A DNA stretch of 31,366 nt from an uncultured Clostridia bacterium (GTDB lineage: Bacteria > Bacillota > Clostridia > Christensenellales > Borkfalkiaceae): positions 1-31,366 of the forward strand of contig CAMUNT010000008.1 of the NCBI GenBank assembly GCA_947090365.1, given 5' to 3'. The notes under the pieces were generated by a model that saw nothing but the letters and a program-made list of their open reading frames with translations, was not told where the DNA came from and did not search any database. This document shows positions 15,672 through 24,953 of the stretch, piece after piece. Positions within the stretch are counted from its first letter, which is position 1. The number at the start of each line of letters is the position of its first letter. The position numbers and the translations under genes are program-made.

Positions 15672-17501
15672 ATGAAAAAATTTTTAAGTGCCGTTATGGC
15701 TACTGTTTTGGCTATGGGTGTAGTTACGCTAAGTGCCTGCGGTAATGAAACGCCCGCAGAGGATCACGTTGCGCCCGTTATTGCAGGCATAGGCAACGTA
15801 AACCTTAACGTGAAAAATGCTACGTTTGATATTTATGAAGGGGTTACCGTATCCGATGCCGATGACGAAGGGAAGGTATCGGATATAACGTCCTCATTAA
15901 ACGTCATTACTCCCGCGGGTGTTGCTGAAACTGACGGAAAAGTAACGTTTGATAAAACAGGCGATTATATTTTTACTTATTACGTTAAAGACAATGCAGG
16001 CAATTTAACAGTAGAAAACCGAAAGGTAACGGTCGTTAAAGAAGCACAACTGTCAATAGTCGGCTTGACTTCTGTTAGAATTGACAGAGAAACGGAAGAA
16101 TTCGACGTGTATGGCGGCGTAACCGTTTTGGATACAGACGATGAAGGCAATATAGATGATTTGACTTCGGCACTGACAGTGACGGCGCCGGAAGAAGTTA
16201 CCATAAAAGACGGTAAAGTTAAATTCGAAAAAACGGGTGATTATATTTTTACCTATTATGCAAACGACGGTGAAGGTAATTTTGTCGTAAACAGCCGTAA
16301 GGTTGAAGTACGCAATATTTATAATTGCTATTGGGTTAACGCCACTATACCGGTATTGTACTGCGCGCTGGATATGGTAAGCAACGATTATAAATCGATG
16401 CTTGTGTTTACGAGAACCGATACCTTGAATATTTCCGAAATGGATGACGATAGGTTCATATACAAGGCAAACGGCGCGGATGTGGCCGAGTTGGATAAAG
16501 CTAAGAAGTATATGGCGCGTATAGCGAACGCGGACGAGCATAGCTATTTCAGGGCATTTATTTGTGATGCATTCAATCAGATTGAATTGTTCTCGTTTGT
16601 TCAGTACGGTATCCCCGAGAGCCGTTATGAAGTAAAGCTTGTTTCGGACGGCTCCTGGACGTATAATACTGCTTTCCCGTACAGAGATGCAAATTCATGG
16701 GAATTATGGCAGTCCAATTCCGAATTGTATAACGGAATCAGACATCAGGCTTTTTTAAACGAGTATGTCGAAACAAATACGATAGCCGGTGTTCAGCATT
16801 ATCAGCTTACTTTTGAAAGCCTTGTAGCAGGTTCGCATTATTATAACGACGCGCAATTGAGCACAATGGCGATTATGGCTGCTCAACGTAGCAATATTGA
16901 AATGTGGTGTGCATATCCCGAAACGCTTACAAGTGCAAACGCGCAAGTACAGGCAGAAATTGATAAAGCAAATATGCCCAAAATGGCGCCCGATGCAATG
17001 TACGCTAAGCTTTCGGCAGAACAAAAAGCAGAGTTTTTAAAGATTTGCAATTTTGATAAAACTACTTTCGATACCGAGTACTTCGATAAAGCAGGTGAAT
17101 ATCTGATTATTACCGGTACAAATCCTTTTACAGGTGGCTTGACTGACGCGGAATTTGCGGATATACTGAAGCGCATTGTTGCGGATTATGAAGGCTATAA
17201 TATACTTTATAAACCGCACCCTGCAGTCATTGCTCCCGATGATAGCTTACCGCTTACAAAAGCAGTTTTAGAAGAAAACGGAATTAAAATCCTTCCCGGA
17301 AGATTACCTATGGAAGTAATATCTTGGGTATACAATGACGTTAAGCTCGGCGGTTTCGATTCCTCGTTATTTATGGCCGTACCGCAGGGCAATACTCAGT
17401 TCTTTATTGCACAGGGAGTAGATTCCTTATCCGTACTTTCAAAACAGCTTTATAACAGCGGAGCATTCGGTACACCGAAATTCTATTGGAAGCCAGTATA
17501 A
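15672..17501 (+). CDS. Lipoprotein with two Ig-like modules and a GT80 sialyltransferase-like domain
   Basis: A 609-residue predicted lipoprotein. A basic, hydrophobic signal ends in the lipobox LSAC (Cys23). Two similar Ig-like modules (about 33-123 and 127-214) share VTVxDxDDEG and FxKTGDYIFTYY. The rest (about 219-609) resembles GT80 sialyltransferases: LVSDGSW (323-329, catalytic Asp expected at 326), IITGTNPFTGG (479-489), KPHP (514-517, HP motif) and GGFDSSLF (560-567, Ser motif). As I recall, characterised GT80 enzymes from Photobacterium also pair a lipoprotein-type N-terminus with an Ig-like domain. AGGAGG (15661-15666) precedes ATG 15672. No sialic acid synthesis or CMP-activation gene is in view, so the donor is unknown; it could use another CMP-sugar or have a changed role. 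Confidence 0.75.
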   Translation: MKKFLSAVMATVLAMGVVTLSACGNETPAEDHVAPVIAGIGNVNLNVKNATFDIYEGVTVSDADDEGKVSDITSSLNVITPAGVAETDGKVTFDKTGDYIFTYYVKDNAGNLTVENRKVTVVKEAQLSIVGLTSVRIDRETEEFDVYGGVTVLDTDDEGNIDDLTSALTVTAPEEVTIKDGKVKFEKTGDYIFTYYANDGEGNFVVNSRKVEVRNIYNCYWVNATIPVLYCALDMVSNDYKSMLVFTRTDTLNISEMDDDRFIYKANGADVAELDKAKKYMARIANADEHSYFRAFICDAFNQIELFSFVQYGIPESRYEVKLVSDGSWTYNTAFPYRDANSWELWQSNSELYNGIRHQAFLNEYVETNTIAGVQHYQLTFESLVAGSHYYNDAQLSTMAIMAAQRSNIEMWCAYPETLTSANAQVQAEIDKANMPKMAPDAMYAKLSAEQKAEFLKICNFDKTTFDTEYFDKAGEYLIITGTNPFTGGLTDAEFADILKRIVADYEGYNILYKPHPAVIAPDDSLPLTKAVLEENGIKILPGRLPMEVISWVYNDVKLGGFDSSLFMAVPQGNTQFFIAQGVDSLSVLSKQLYNSGAFGTPKFYWKPV

Positions 17502-17522
17502 ATTGCTTAACAGATATTTATT

Positions 17523-18440
17523 ATGAAAGTTGCTGTAATTATGAGCACGTATAACGGAGAAAAATACCTCGCCGAACAGCTTGACAGTATTTTAAATCAA
17601 AGCGACGTAGAGGTTGAAATTTTCGTGCGTGACGACGGCTCGTCCGACGGGACCGGAAACGTTCTCGTCGGATACGCCGAAAAATTTTCGAATATTCATA
17701 TTGAACTTGCCCAAAACGTAGGCGTTGGCAACAGTTTTATGAATGCGCTGTATTCTGTGCCGGATATGTTTGACTATTACGCGCTTGCAGATCAGGACGA
17801 TATCTGGGAAGAAAGAAAAATTATTGAAGCGGTGCAATTGCTTCAAAAAAGCAATAAGCTTTTATATGCTTCTAATCAGGAATGCGTAGATAAATCCGTT
17901 AACTCCCTTTGTTTAAGGTATAAAGAAGATGCCGATATTCATTTATCGCCCGTAAGCGTTCTTTCCGAAAATATGATTGCGGGCTGTACGTTCGTTTTTT
18001 CAAAAGAGTTTTTCAATATTCTTAAAAAAGAAGAGAATAGACCTGAACCTTTGTTACTTAAAAACAGAATACACGATGTCTGGATTGCAATGGTTGCTTC
18101 TTTGTTTGAAGGAATTGAATATGATTCGAGGTCTTTTATAAAGTACAGACAGCATGAAAATAACGTAGTGGGCGCAAAAAGCAGTTTTGCTAAAAAAATT
18201 AAGGGAAGAATTAAAAAAATCCGTAAGGCGGAATTCCGTAACGGAAGAAGTCTGCTAGCAAAGGAAATAGTTGAAAAATTTCCTCAGCAGGCTGAAAGGT
18301 ATCCGTTAATCAAAGTTTGTTCCAAAGCAAAATCGTTGAAAGATAAATATAAAATTTTAAAAAATCAGAAAGAATTAAGGTCGTACACAAAGGAAAGTTA
18401 TTTCGGTTTTTTTATTAAAGTACTTTTCGGTTTGTTTTAA
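17523..18440 (+). CDS. Family 2 glycosyltransferase (rhamnosyltransferase-like)
   Basis: A 305-residue GT-A glycosyltransferase with AVIMSTYNGEKYLAEQL at the start, VRDDGSSDGT (35-44) and the metal-binding ADQDDIW (89-95). The ADQDDIW form is common among GT2 enzymes annotated as rhamnosyltransferases, and dTDP-rhamnose genes lie in the same cluster, so rhamnose transfer is a reasonable guess but not proven. The C-terminal region is strongly basic, suggesting contact with the membrane. The start has no clear Shine-Dalgarno site, but the family's N-terminal strand begins directly at this Met. Confidence 0.88.
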   Translation: MKVAVIMSTYNGEKYLAEQLDSILNQSDVEVEIFVRDDGSSDGTGNVLVGYAEKFSNIHIELAQNVGVGNSFMNALYSVPDMFDYYALADQDDIWEERKIIEAVQLLQKSNKLLYASNQECVDKSVNSLCLRYKEDADIHLSPVSVLSENMIAGCTFVFSKEFFNILKKEENRPEPLLLKNRIHDVWIAMVASLFEGIEYDSRSFIKYRQHENNVVGAKSSFAKKIKGRIKKIRKAEFRNGRSLLAKEIVEKFPQQAERYPLIKVCSKAKSLKDKYKILKNQKELRSYTKESYFGFFIKVLFGLF

Positions 18441-18467
18441 CAGTGTAAATTGAAGTTCGGAGATGGT

Positions 18468-19823
18468 ATGGCATTTTTAATGTGTGCGCTTTTAGCGGTG
18501 TTCGTAATAGTTGCATATTTTACAGGGAAAAAGAATTTATTGTCTCCCTGGTTTTTGTTATGCTTTATGTTCTTCGTAACTTTCTTAATCGTGCTTTTTA
18601 ACTACGTAAATTGGGAAGTTAAAATCAACGGAATATTTGTTCTTTACGTCTGTACGGCAATTATATCGTTTGGGTTAGGCGGAAAACTTATAAGCAGAAT
18701 TATGCATTCTACTTCCGTAAATGCGCAGTCGTCGTCAAAAATAAGCGTTGACGATGCTAATTTAAAAAGGCGCTATCCTATATATTTTCTATTAATACTA
18801 TCGGCTTGCTTATCCGTACTTTATATGCATAAGCTGTTATCCGACGCCGGCGCAGGTTCATTAAGCGACAAACTGAGAAAAATATATGACAGCATTGTTG
18901 AAAATAATTATACACCTGGATTTATTTATAACCAGATGCGGGAAATCGTCACCGCAATTGCGTATATAAATACTTACCGTTTAATGATAAAATTATTTTC
19001 ACGCAAAGATAAAATAAGCGTTATTGCCCTGATATTGCCTATACTCAATTTTATAGCGACTGTTTTAGTTGCGTCCGACAGAAACGTTTTTATCCGTTAT
19101 GCGTTCTATTTTATTTGTCTGTACGTTTTGTTTTTTACAGAGAATTATAAAAAAAAGAATGCAAACGTTAAAATAATCAAAAGAATAGCGATAATGGGCA
19201 TAATTGCAGTAGTTTTATTTTTCTTGTTCGGAAAAATGAAACAGTACTCATCTGATTTCGTACGTTCAATAAGTATTTACGGCGGGTCGGGACTTTATAA
19301 TTTCAATCTTTGGGTGAAAGATTATAACGAACCGTTAATGTACGGTAATGCGACGTTTTCAACGTTTTTAAATTCTTTAAAAACTATTTTGGGTTATGCG
19401 GGCATCAATCTTGACGTGCATACGTTTAACCGATTTGACGTGTTTATCAAGTTTGAATCGGCTAACGGATATAGTTACAGTTCGAATATTTATTCGGCGC
19501 TTAAACCGTACGTAGAAGATTTCGGTTATTTCGGAGTAATTCTTTTTCCGTTTATTATCGGCGCTTTATTTCAATTGCTCTTTATTAATGCGAAAAAAGT
19601 TAAGTACAATTTCGCATGGTTAGTGTACTGCATGATGATTTATTCGGTGCTGTTTTTCCCTATTGCAGAACAGTTCTTCGGACGGTTCACATTGGGCTTC
19701 ATTTATGAAATTGGGTGGTTATCTATTTTCTATTTCGGTATTTTCGGTATAAAAAAGCGTAACGGTTACGTTATACGATATGGTTTGGTAGAAGGGAGCG
19801 CAGAATGGAAAACGGTAAAATAA
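18468..19823 (+). CDS. wzy: O-antigen/capsule repeat-unit polymerase (Wzy-like)
   Basis: A 451-residue polytopic membrane protein with about 11-12 hydrophobic segments, a long loop around residues 265-345, and no soluble domain. Wzy polymerases share little sequence but have this topology and position: one per Wzx/Wzy cluster, beside the glycosyltransferases and flippase. It would join flipped repeat units on the outer membrane face. ATG 18468 is preferred because GGAG (18459-18462) is 5 bases upstream; an in-frame TTG at 18450 is weaker. The 3' end overlaps the cytidylyltransferase gene by 19 bases. It lacks the GR..LW/HN loop pattern of the minus-strand ligase, so the two are not close paralogues. 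Confidence 0.82.
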   Translation: MAFLMCALLAVFVIVAYFTGKKNLLSPWFLLCFMFFVTFLIVLFNYVNWEVKINGIFVLYVCTAIISFGLGGKLISRIMHSTSVNAQSSSKISVDDANLKRRYPIYFLLILSACLSVLYMHKLLSDAGAGSLSDKLRKIYDSIVENNYTPGFIYNQMREIVTAIAYINTYRLMIKLFSRKDKISVIALILPILNFIATVLVASDRNVFIRYAFYFICLYVLFFTENYKKKNANVKIIKRIAIMGIIAVVLFFLFGKMKQYSSDFVRSISIYGGSGLYNFNLWVKDYNEPLMYGNATFSTFLNSLKTILGYAGINLDVHTFNRFDVFIKFESANGYSYSSNIYSALKPYVEDFGYFGVILFPFIIGALFQLLFINAKKVKYNFAWLVYCMMIYSVLFFPIAEQFFGRFTLGFIYEIGWLSIFYFGIFGIKKRNGYVIRYGLVEGSAEWKTVK

Positions 19824-20563
19824 TTAATATAGGTGTAATTTTTGCGGGCGGTGTCGGAAGCAGAATGCACAGTAAAGAAACGCCCAAACAATTTTTGAAG
19901 GTGCACGGTAAACCGATTATTATTCATACCTTAGAGCATTTTCAGAAGAACGAAGAAATTGGCGCAATCGTCGTTGCCTGCGTTTCAGACTGGATACCGC
20001 ATTTGGAAAAGCTTTTATATAAATATCGCATTGAAAAAGTAAAAAAAGTAGTTAGCGGCGGCGAAAGCGGACAGCTGTCTATTTATAACGGACTTTGCGC
20101 CGCAAAAGAGGTTGCCGGCGGAAGCAAGGCTATTGTATTAATTCACGACGGTGTCCGCCCGCTTATAAATTCAAAACTGCTTTCGGATAATATTAAGTGC
20201 GTAAAAGCAAACGGTTCCGCTATCACCGCGGGCATAGTAAAGGAAACTATCGTCGTAGTCGACGGGGACGGTAAAGTTGAGCAGGTTCCTTCAAGAGATC
20301 ATTCGCGCGTTGCAAAGGCGCCCCAAAGCTTTTGGCTGGACGATATTCTTTCCGTTCACAAGCAGGCGATGAAAGACGGAATAACAAATTCCATAGACTC
20401 CTGTACGTTAATGAAGCAATACGGATATGCTTTATATATGCTTGACGGACCGTACGAAAACATCAAAATAACCACTCCCGACGATTTTTATACTATGCGT
20501 GCAATACTCGACGCGAAAGAAAACGCCCAGATTTACGGCTACGGCGAAGAGGTGGACGATTAA
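19805..20563 (+). CDS. IspD/TarI-like cytidylyltransferase
   Basis: A 252-residue nucleotidyltransferase that joins CMP from CTP to a phosphorylated polyol or sugar. It shows AGGVGSRM (14-21), the TPKQF segment with the conserved Lys (26-30), and HDGVRP (114-119), all shared by IspD (methylerythritol phosphate) and TarI (ribitol-5-phosphate). Its place in a glycan cluster, overlapping wzy and coupled to an SDR gene (TAATG), argues for a TarI-like role making a CDP-activated residue rather than isoprenoid synthesis. An isolated metabolic IspD elsewhere would support this. GGGAG lies upstream of ATG 19805, inside wzy. Confidence 0.87.
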   Translation: MENGKIINIGVIFAGGVGSRMHSKETPKQFLKVHGKPIIIHTLEHFQKNEEIGAIVVACVSDWIPHLEKLLYKYRIEKVKKVVSGGESGQLSIYNGLCAAKEVAGGSKAIVLIHDGVRPLINSKLLSDNIKCVKANGSAITAGIVKETIVVVDGDGKVEQVPSRDHSRVAKAPQSFWLDDILSVHKQAMKDGITNSIDSCTLMKQYGYALYMLDGPYENIKITTPDDFYTMRAILDAKENAQIYGYGEEVDD

Positions 20564-21558
20564 TGGAAATTTCGGATTTTGAAGGCAGTAAAATACTCGT
20601 TACGGGGGCAAGCGGTTTAATAGGAAAAGCGCTTGTGAAACAACTTGTTTCGCACAAAGGGAAAAAGCCGATAGAAGTGTATGCTTTGGTACGTAACAAG
20701 GAAAAAGCAATTAAAATATTTTCCTCGCTTCCGCAAGAGCATATTCATTATATCGTTTGTGACGTTTGTCAATTGTCACCCGAAAATTTAGGCATAAACT
20801 ACATTATTCACGGGGCAAGCAAAACGGCGAGTAAAGAATTTATAGCGGAGCCCGTTGAAGTAATACTTAATTCCGTTTACGGAACTAAAAATTTGTTGGA
20901 GTTTTCGCGTGTAAATCCGCTTAAAGGTTTCGTATATCTTTCGACTATGGAAGTGTACGGAACGCCTGCAACCGACGAAAAGATAAATGAAGTTTTTGCT
21001 TCGAATATAGATGCTATGAGCGTGCGTTCAAGTTATCCGGAAAGTAAAAGATTATGTGAATCGCTTTGTTCTTCATACGCTTCGGAGTACGGTGTACCCG
21101 CAAAAGTTGTTCGGCTTACCCAGACGTTCGGCGAAGGGGTAGAGTATAACGACGGCAGAGTATTCGCCGAATTCGCCCGATGCGCTATCGAGGGCAGAGA
21201 TATCGTTTTGAAAACCAAAGGTGAAACGAAACGAAACTACGTTGATATAGACGATGCCGTTTGTGCGATTTTAACCGTTTTACTTAAAGGAGCCGTAGGC
21301 GAAGCGTATAACGTGGCTAACGAAGAAACCTATTGTTCCATTTATGAAATGGCTGAAATGGTCGCAAAAGAGTTCGGTGAAGGAAGGGTTAGCGTTAAAA
21401 TCGAAGACAACGGCGACGCAGAAAAATTAGGTTACGCCAAAACGTTAAAAATGAATTTATCCACGCAGAAATTACAAAATCTTGGCTGGAAGCCCGAAAG
21501 TACTTTAAAAACCGTTTATGCCAAGATGATAGATTATATGAAAAAGAACAGGAAATAA
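20563..21558 (+). CDS. NAD-dependent epimerase/dehydratase (extended SDR)
   Basis: A 331-residue extended SDR with TGASGLIG (14-21), a catalytic Ser/Thr near 127-128 (YLSTMEVYG), and the YPESK motif (Tyr158, Lys162), so it should be active on a nucleotide sugar with NAD(P). It starts on the stop codon of the cytidylyltransferase gene. The pair therefore probably makes and then modifies one CDP-linked compound, as TarJ/TarI or CDP-sugar reductase pairs do. The fold is the epimerase type rather than the alcohol dehydrogenase type of TarJ, so CDP-ribitol is not assured. Substrate and reaction (epimerase, reductase or dehydratase) are open. Confidence 0.87.
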   Translation: MEISDFEGSKILVTGASGLIGKALVKQLVSHKGKKPIEVYALVRNKEKAIKIFSSLPQEHIHYIVCDVCQLSPENLGINYIIHGASKTASKEFIAEPVEVILNSVYGTKNLLEFSRVNPLKGFVYLSTMEVYGTPATDEKINEVFASNIDAMSVRSSYPESKRLCESLCSSYASEYGVPAKVVRLTQTFGEGVEYNDGRVFAEFARCAIEGRDIVLKTKGETKRNYVDIDDAVCAILTVLLKGAVGEAYNVANEETYCSIYEMAEMVAKEFGEGRVSVKIEDNGDAEKLGYAKTLKMNLSTQKLQNLGWKPESTLKTVYAKMIDYMKKNRK

Positions 21559-21566
21559 ATTAAATA

Positions 21567-23039
21567 ATGGCGCAAATTATAACGTCAAAAAAATTTGCGA
21601 AAAACGTTGTTTATTCGATAATAGCGCAAATCATATCGTTGGCCGTAAGCTTTGTTTTAACGCTTATAGTTCCTAAATTCATAGACGAATATCAGTATGC
21701 TTATTGGCAGACTTACGTTCTGTACGTCGGGTACGTCGGTATTTTGCATTTCGGAATTCTCGACGGCTTGGTGTTAAGATATTCAAAATACGACTACGAA
21801 GAATTAGATAAGGCACGTTTGCGCTCACAGTTTATTATTCTGTTGGCCTTTACCTGCGTTATTACACTTTTAATGACCGTAATATCGTTGTCGGTCTTAG
21901 ATTATCCAGATAAGATAATTTTTGCGCTCGTTGCCGTCGGGATTATTTCTAAAAATATCGTAACGTATAGCTCTTATATGTTTCAGATAACGAACCGCAT
22001 AGACAAGTACGTGTTTTTGACTATCGCGCAAAGACTTACCTACGGGGTTTGCGTAGCAGTACTTTTACTGCTGAAAGTTAACGATTTTTATTGGTACTGT
22101 ATTGCGGATTTGATAGGTGACGCCGTAGGGTTTACCATAGGCGCGATATTCAACCGTGGGTTATTTTTGGGAAAAAGTCTGAATTTAAAGGAAACCTTTT
22201 CCGAGTTAAAGACAAACGTCGCGTCGGGAATTATCTTAATGATGGCAAACTGGTCGTCAATGTTAATGGTGGGCAGTGCCAAAATGCTTATTCAATGGCA
22301 TTGGGATAAGCTTTTATTCGGAAAAATCGCGTTTGCGTTCAGTGTTTCGAATATTTTTCTCGTTTTTGTGTCGGCAATCAGTGTCGTAATGTTTCCGTCG
22401 TTGCAACGGATAAAACCTGAAAAATTGCCAGAATTATATAAAACGGTAAGGGGAATGCTTTCTCCTATTCTGTTTTTTATGATAATATTCTATTTTGTCG
22501 GAAGCTGGATTTTGAATTTGTGGCTTCCCAAATATTCGGAAAGTCTTGTCTATCTGGGTATTTTATTGCCGATAATAATTTATTCGTCAAAGGTGAGTCT
22601 GCTTACCAACAACTACTTAAAAGTTTACCGAAAAGAAAAGCTGATGCTTCTTGCAAACGGTATTTCGATAGCCGTCGGCATAATTATGTTCGTGCTGTGC
22701 ACTTACGTTTTTAATAACGTAACTTTACTGCTGGTAAGCGTTGTTTTTGTAATTATGCTTAACTCTGTCCTTTCCGAAATTTTTGTTTTAAAGACTATCC
22801 ATATAAGAATAATAAAAGAATTTATCATCGAAACCGTTATGACGGTCGGCTTTATTCTATGCGCAAGCCTGCTTAGCCTGTGGATAGGTTTAGCCGTATA
22901 CAGCGTTTTATTCGCTGTCTATTGCGTCGTTAATTATAAAAGTTTATTAGCTCTGTTCAGAAAACTTATTAAAAAGCAAAATCCGCAGGAAGACGAGCCC
23001 GAACAAGAGATGAATAACGAGCAAGAGGAGAACATATGA
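21567..23039 (+). CDS. wzx: Polysaccharide flippase (Wzx-like)
   Basis: A 490-residue MATE/MOP-type transporter with about 12-14 hydrophobic segments, beginning with a short basic N-terminus and ending in an acidic Gln/Glu-rich cytoplasmic tail of about 25 residues. It should flip the undecaprenyl-linked repeat unit to the outer face of the membrane before Wzy acts. An NWSSM-type segment in the middle and the paired domain layout fit the polysaccharide biosynthesis branch. It follows the SDR gene by 8 bases, and its stop overlaps the rfbA start (ATGA). Confidence 0.9.
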   Translation: MAQIITSKKFAKNVVYSIIAQIISLAVSFVLTLIVPKFIDEYQYAYWQTYVLYVGYVGILHFGILDGLVLRYSKYDYEELDKARLRSQFIILLAFTCVITLLMTVISLSVLDYPDKIIFALVAVGIISKNIVTYSSYMFQITNRIDKYVFLTIAQRLTYGVCVAVLLLLKVNDFYWYCIADLIGDAVGFTIGAIFNRGLFLGKSLNLKETFSELKTNVASGIILMMANWSSMLMVGSAKMLIQWHWDKLLFGKIAFAFSVSNIFLVFVSAISVVMFPSLQRIKPEKLPELYKTVRGMLSPILFFMIIFYFVGSWILNLWLPKYSESLVYLGILLPIIIYSSKVSLLTNNYLKVYRKEKLMLLANGISIAVGIIMFVLCTYVFNNVTLLLVSVVFVIMLNSVLSEIFVLKTIHIRIIKEFIIETVMTVGFILCASLLSLWIGLAVYSVLFAVYCVVNYKSLLALFRKLIKKQNPQEDEPEQEMNNEQEENI

Positions 23040-23920
23040 AAGGAATAATTTTGGCGGGAGGAAGCGGAACAAGATTGTATCCGTTGACAAGAGTAACAAG
23101 TAAGCAATTGCTGCCTGTGTATGATAAGCCGATGATTTTTTACCCGCTGTCGGTTTTAATGAATGCGGGGATAAAAGAAATATTAATAATTTCTACGCCG
23201 CAGGATACCCCGAGGTTTGAAGAGTTGTTGGGGGACGGAAGCGCGTTCGGAATTTGTTTGCAATATGCGGTTCAGCATTCACCTGACGGACTTGCGCAGG
23301 CGTTTATAATAGGCGAAAAATTTATAGGCAATGATACCGTCGCAATGATTTTGGGCGACAATATTTTCTACGGCCACGGTTTTACTAAAATGCTGAAAGA
23401 GGCGAAGCAGAATGCAGAGCGCGGTAAAGCGACCATATTCGGCTACGGCGTAAAAGATCCCGAGAGGTTCGGTATTGTTGAATTTGACGATAAAGGAACC
23501 GTATTGTCCGTTGAAGAAAAGCCTGAAAAGCCCAAATCGAATTACTGTATTACGGGTCTGTATTTTTACGATAACCGCGCTGTGGAATTTGCGAAAGCAA
23601 TTAAGCCGTCTAAACGCGGTGAGCTTGAAATTACGGATTTGAATGCAAAATATCTGGAAGCTAACGATTTGACTGTTCAGCTTCTTGACAGGGGCTTTGC
23701 GTGGCTGGATACGGGAACTATGGACAGCTTGTTCGAAGCGGCAGAATTTGTGAGGGTGCTTTCACAGCGTCAGGCTGTTACCATTTCGGCACCTGAAGAG
23801 ATTGCATACCGCAACGGCTGGATAAGCAAAGACCATTTAATCACAATTGCCGAAAGCTACGGCAAATCACCGTACGGCGAACATCTGAAAAAAGTTGCCG
23901 GCGTTAAAATGAGTAAATAG
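23036..23920 (+). CDS. rfbA: Glucose-1-phosphate thymidylyltransferase
   Basis: The first enzyme of dTDP-L-rhamnose synthesis, joining dTTP and glucose-1-phosphate. It is 294 residues, the normal RmlA size. Visible are GGSGTRLYP (8-16), the SKQLLPVYDKPMIFYPLS block, GDNIFYG, the EEKPEKPKS segment, and DTGTMDSL toward the C-terminus, all characteristic of RfbA rather than other sugar nucleotidyltransferases. The ATG overlaps the flippase stop by four bases (ATGA), and an AAGAGGAG ribosome site lies in the flippase end. It is the first of four adjacent rhamnose genes in the order A-B-D-C. Confidence 0.97.
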   Translation: MKGIILAGGSGTRLYPLTRVTSKQLLPVYDKPMIFYPLSVLMNAGIKEILIISTPQDTPRFEELLGDGSAFGICLQYAVQHSPDGLAQAFIIGEKFIGNDTVAMILGDNIFYGHGFTKMLKEAKQNAERGKATIFGYGVKDPERFGIVEFDDKGTVLSVEEKPEKPKSNYCITGLYFYDNRAVEFAKAIKPSKRGELEITDLNAKYLEANDLTVQLLDRGFAWLDTGTMDSLFEAAEFVRVLSQRQAVTISAPEEIAYRNGWISKDHLITIAESYGKSPYGEHLKKVAGVKMSK

Positions 23921-23930
23921 GAGAGAAAAT

Positions 23931-24953
23931 ATGACTATAATAGTAACGGGCGGAGCGGGATTTATAGGAAGTAATTTTATCTTCCATATGTTGAAAAAAT
24001 ATCCCGATTACCGTATCATTTGTCTGGACAAGCTGACTTATGCGGGTAATCTGTCTACTCTTGCTTCGGTAATGAATAACAAAAATTTCCGATTTGTTAA
24101 AGCCGATATTTGCGACAGAGAGGCGGTTTATAAGCTGTTTGAGGAGGAAAAACCCGAAATTGTCGTAAACTTTGCGGCCGAAAGCCACGTTGACAGAAGT
24201 ATAGAGGACCCCGGAATATTCCTCCAAACCAATATTTTAGGTACGGCAACGTTAATGGATGCTTGCCGTAAATACGGAATTAAGCGCTATCACCAGGTAT
24301 CTACGGATGAAGTTTACGGTGATTTACCGCTTGACAGGCCCGACTTGTTTTTTACTGAAAATACTCCCATTCACACCAGCAGTCCGTACAGCAGTTCAAA
24401 AGCTTCTGCCGATTTGTTGGTTTTGGCTTATCACAGAACGTACGGCTTGCCCGTATCTGTCAGCCGTTGTTCAAACAATTACGGCCCTTATCATTTCCCC
24501 GAGAAATTAATACCGCTTATGATAGCGAACGCATTGAACGATAAACCGCTTCCCGTATACGGAACGGGTGAAAACGTACGCGACTGGCTGTATGTGGAAG
24601 ACCATTGCAAGGCAATAGATTTAATAGTGCATAAAGGGCGCATCGGGCAGGTTTACAACGTCGGCGGTCATAACGAAATGACTAATATCGACATAGTAAA
24701 ATTAATCTGTAAAGAACTCGGTAAACCCGAAAGTCTGATAACTTACGTTGCGGACAGAAAGGGCCACGATATGCGGTACGCAATCGATCCCGCTAAAATT
24801 CATAACGAACTGGGATGGCTTCCAGAAACGAAGTTTGCGGACGGAATAAAGAAAACGATAAAATGGTATCTTGAGAACCGCGAATGGTGGGAAACGATAA
24901 TTTCCGGCGAATATAAAAATTACTATGAAAAAATGTACGGAAACAGAAAATGA
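23931..24953 (+). CDS. rfbB: dTDP-glucose 4,6-dehydratase
   Basis: Converts dTDP-glucose to dTDP-4-keto-6-deoxyglucose, the second step to dTDP-L-rhamnose. It is a 340-residue extended SDR with TGGAGFIGSN (6-15), AAESHVDRS, the catalytic STDEVYGD segment and YSSSKASAD (Tyr and Lys of the YxxxK pair), followed by RCSNNYGPYH and the RDWLYVEDHC block. All residues of the RmlB active site appear present. A clear AGGAG site lies 7 bases before the ATG. The stop overlaps the rfbD start (ATGA). Confidence 0.97.
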   Translation: MTIIVTGGAGFIGSNFIFHMLKKYPDYRIICLDKLTYAGNLSTLASVMNNKNFRFVKADICDREAVYKLFEEEKPEIVVNFAAESHVDRSIEDPGIFLQTNILGTATLMDACRKYGIKRYHQVSTDEVYGDLPLDRPDLFFTENTPIHTSSPYSSSKASADLLVLAYHRTYGLPVSVSRCSNNYGPYHFPEKLIPLMIANALNDKPLPVYGTGENVRDWLYVEDHCKAIDLIVHKGRIGQVYNVGGHNEMTNIDIVKLICKELGKPESLITYVADRKGHDMRYAIDPAKIHNELGWLPETKFADGIKKTIKWYLENREWWETIISGEYKNYYEKMYGNRK

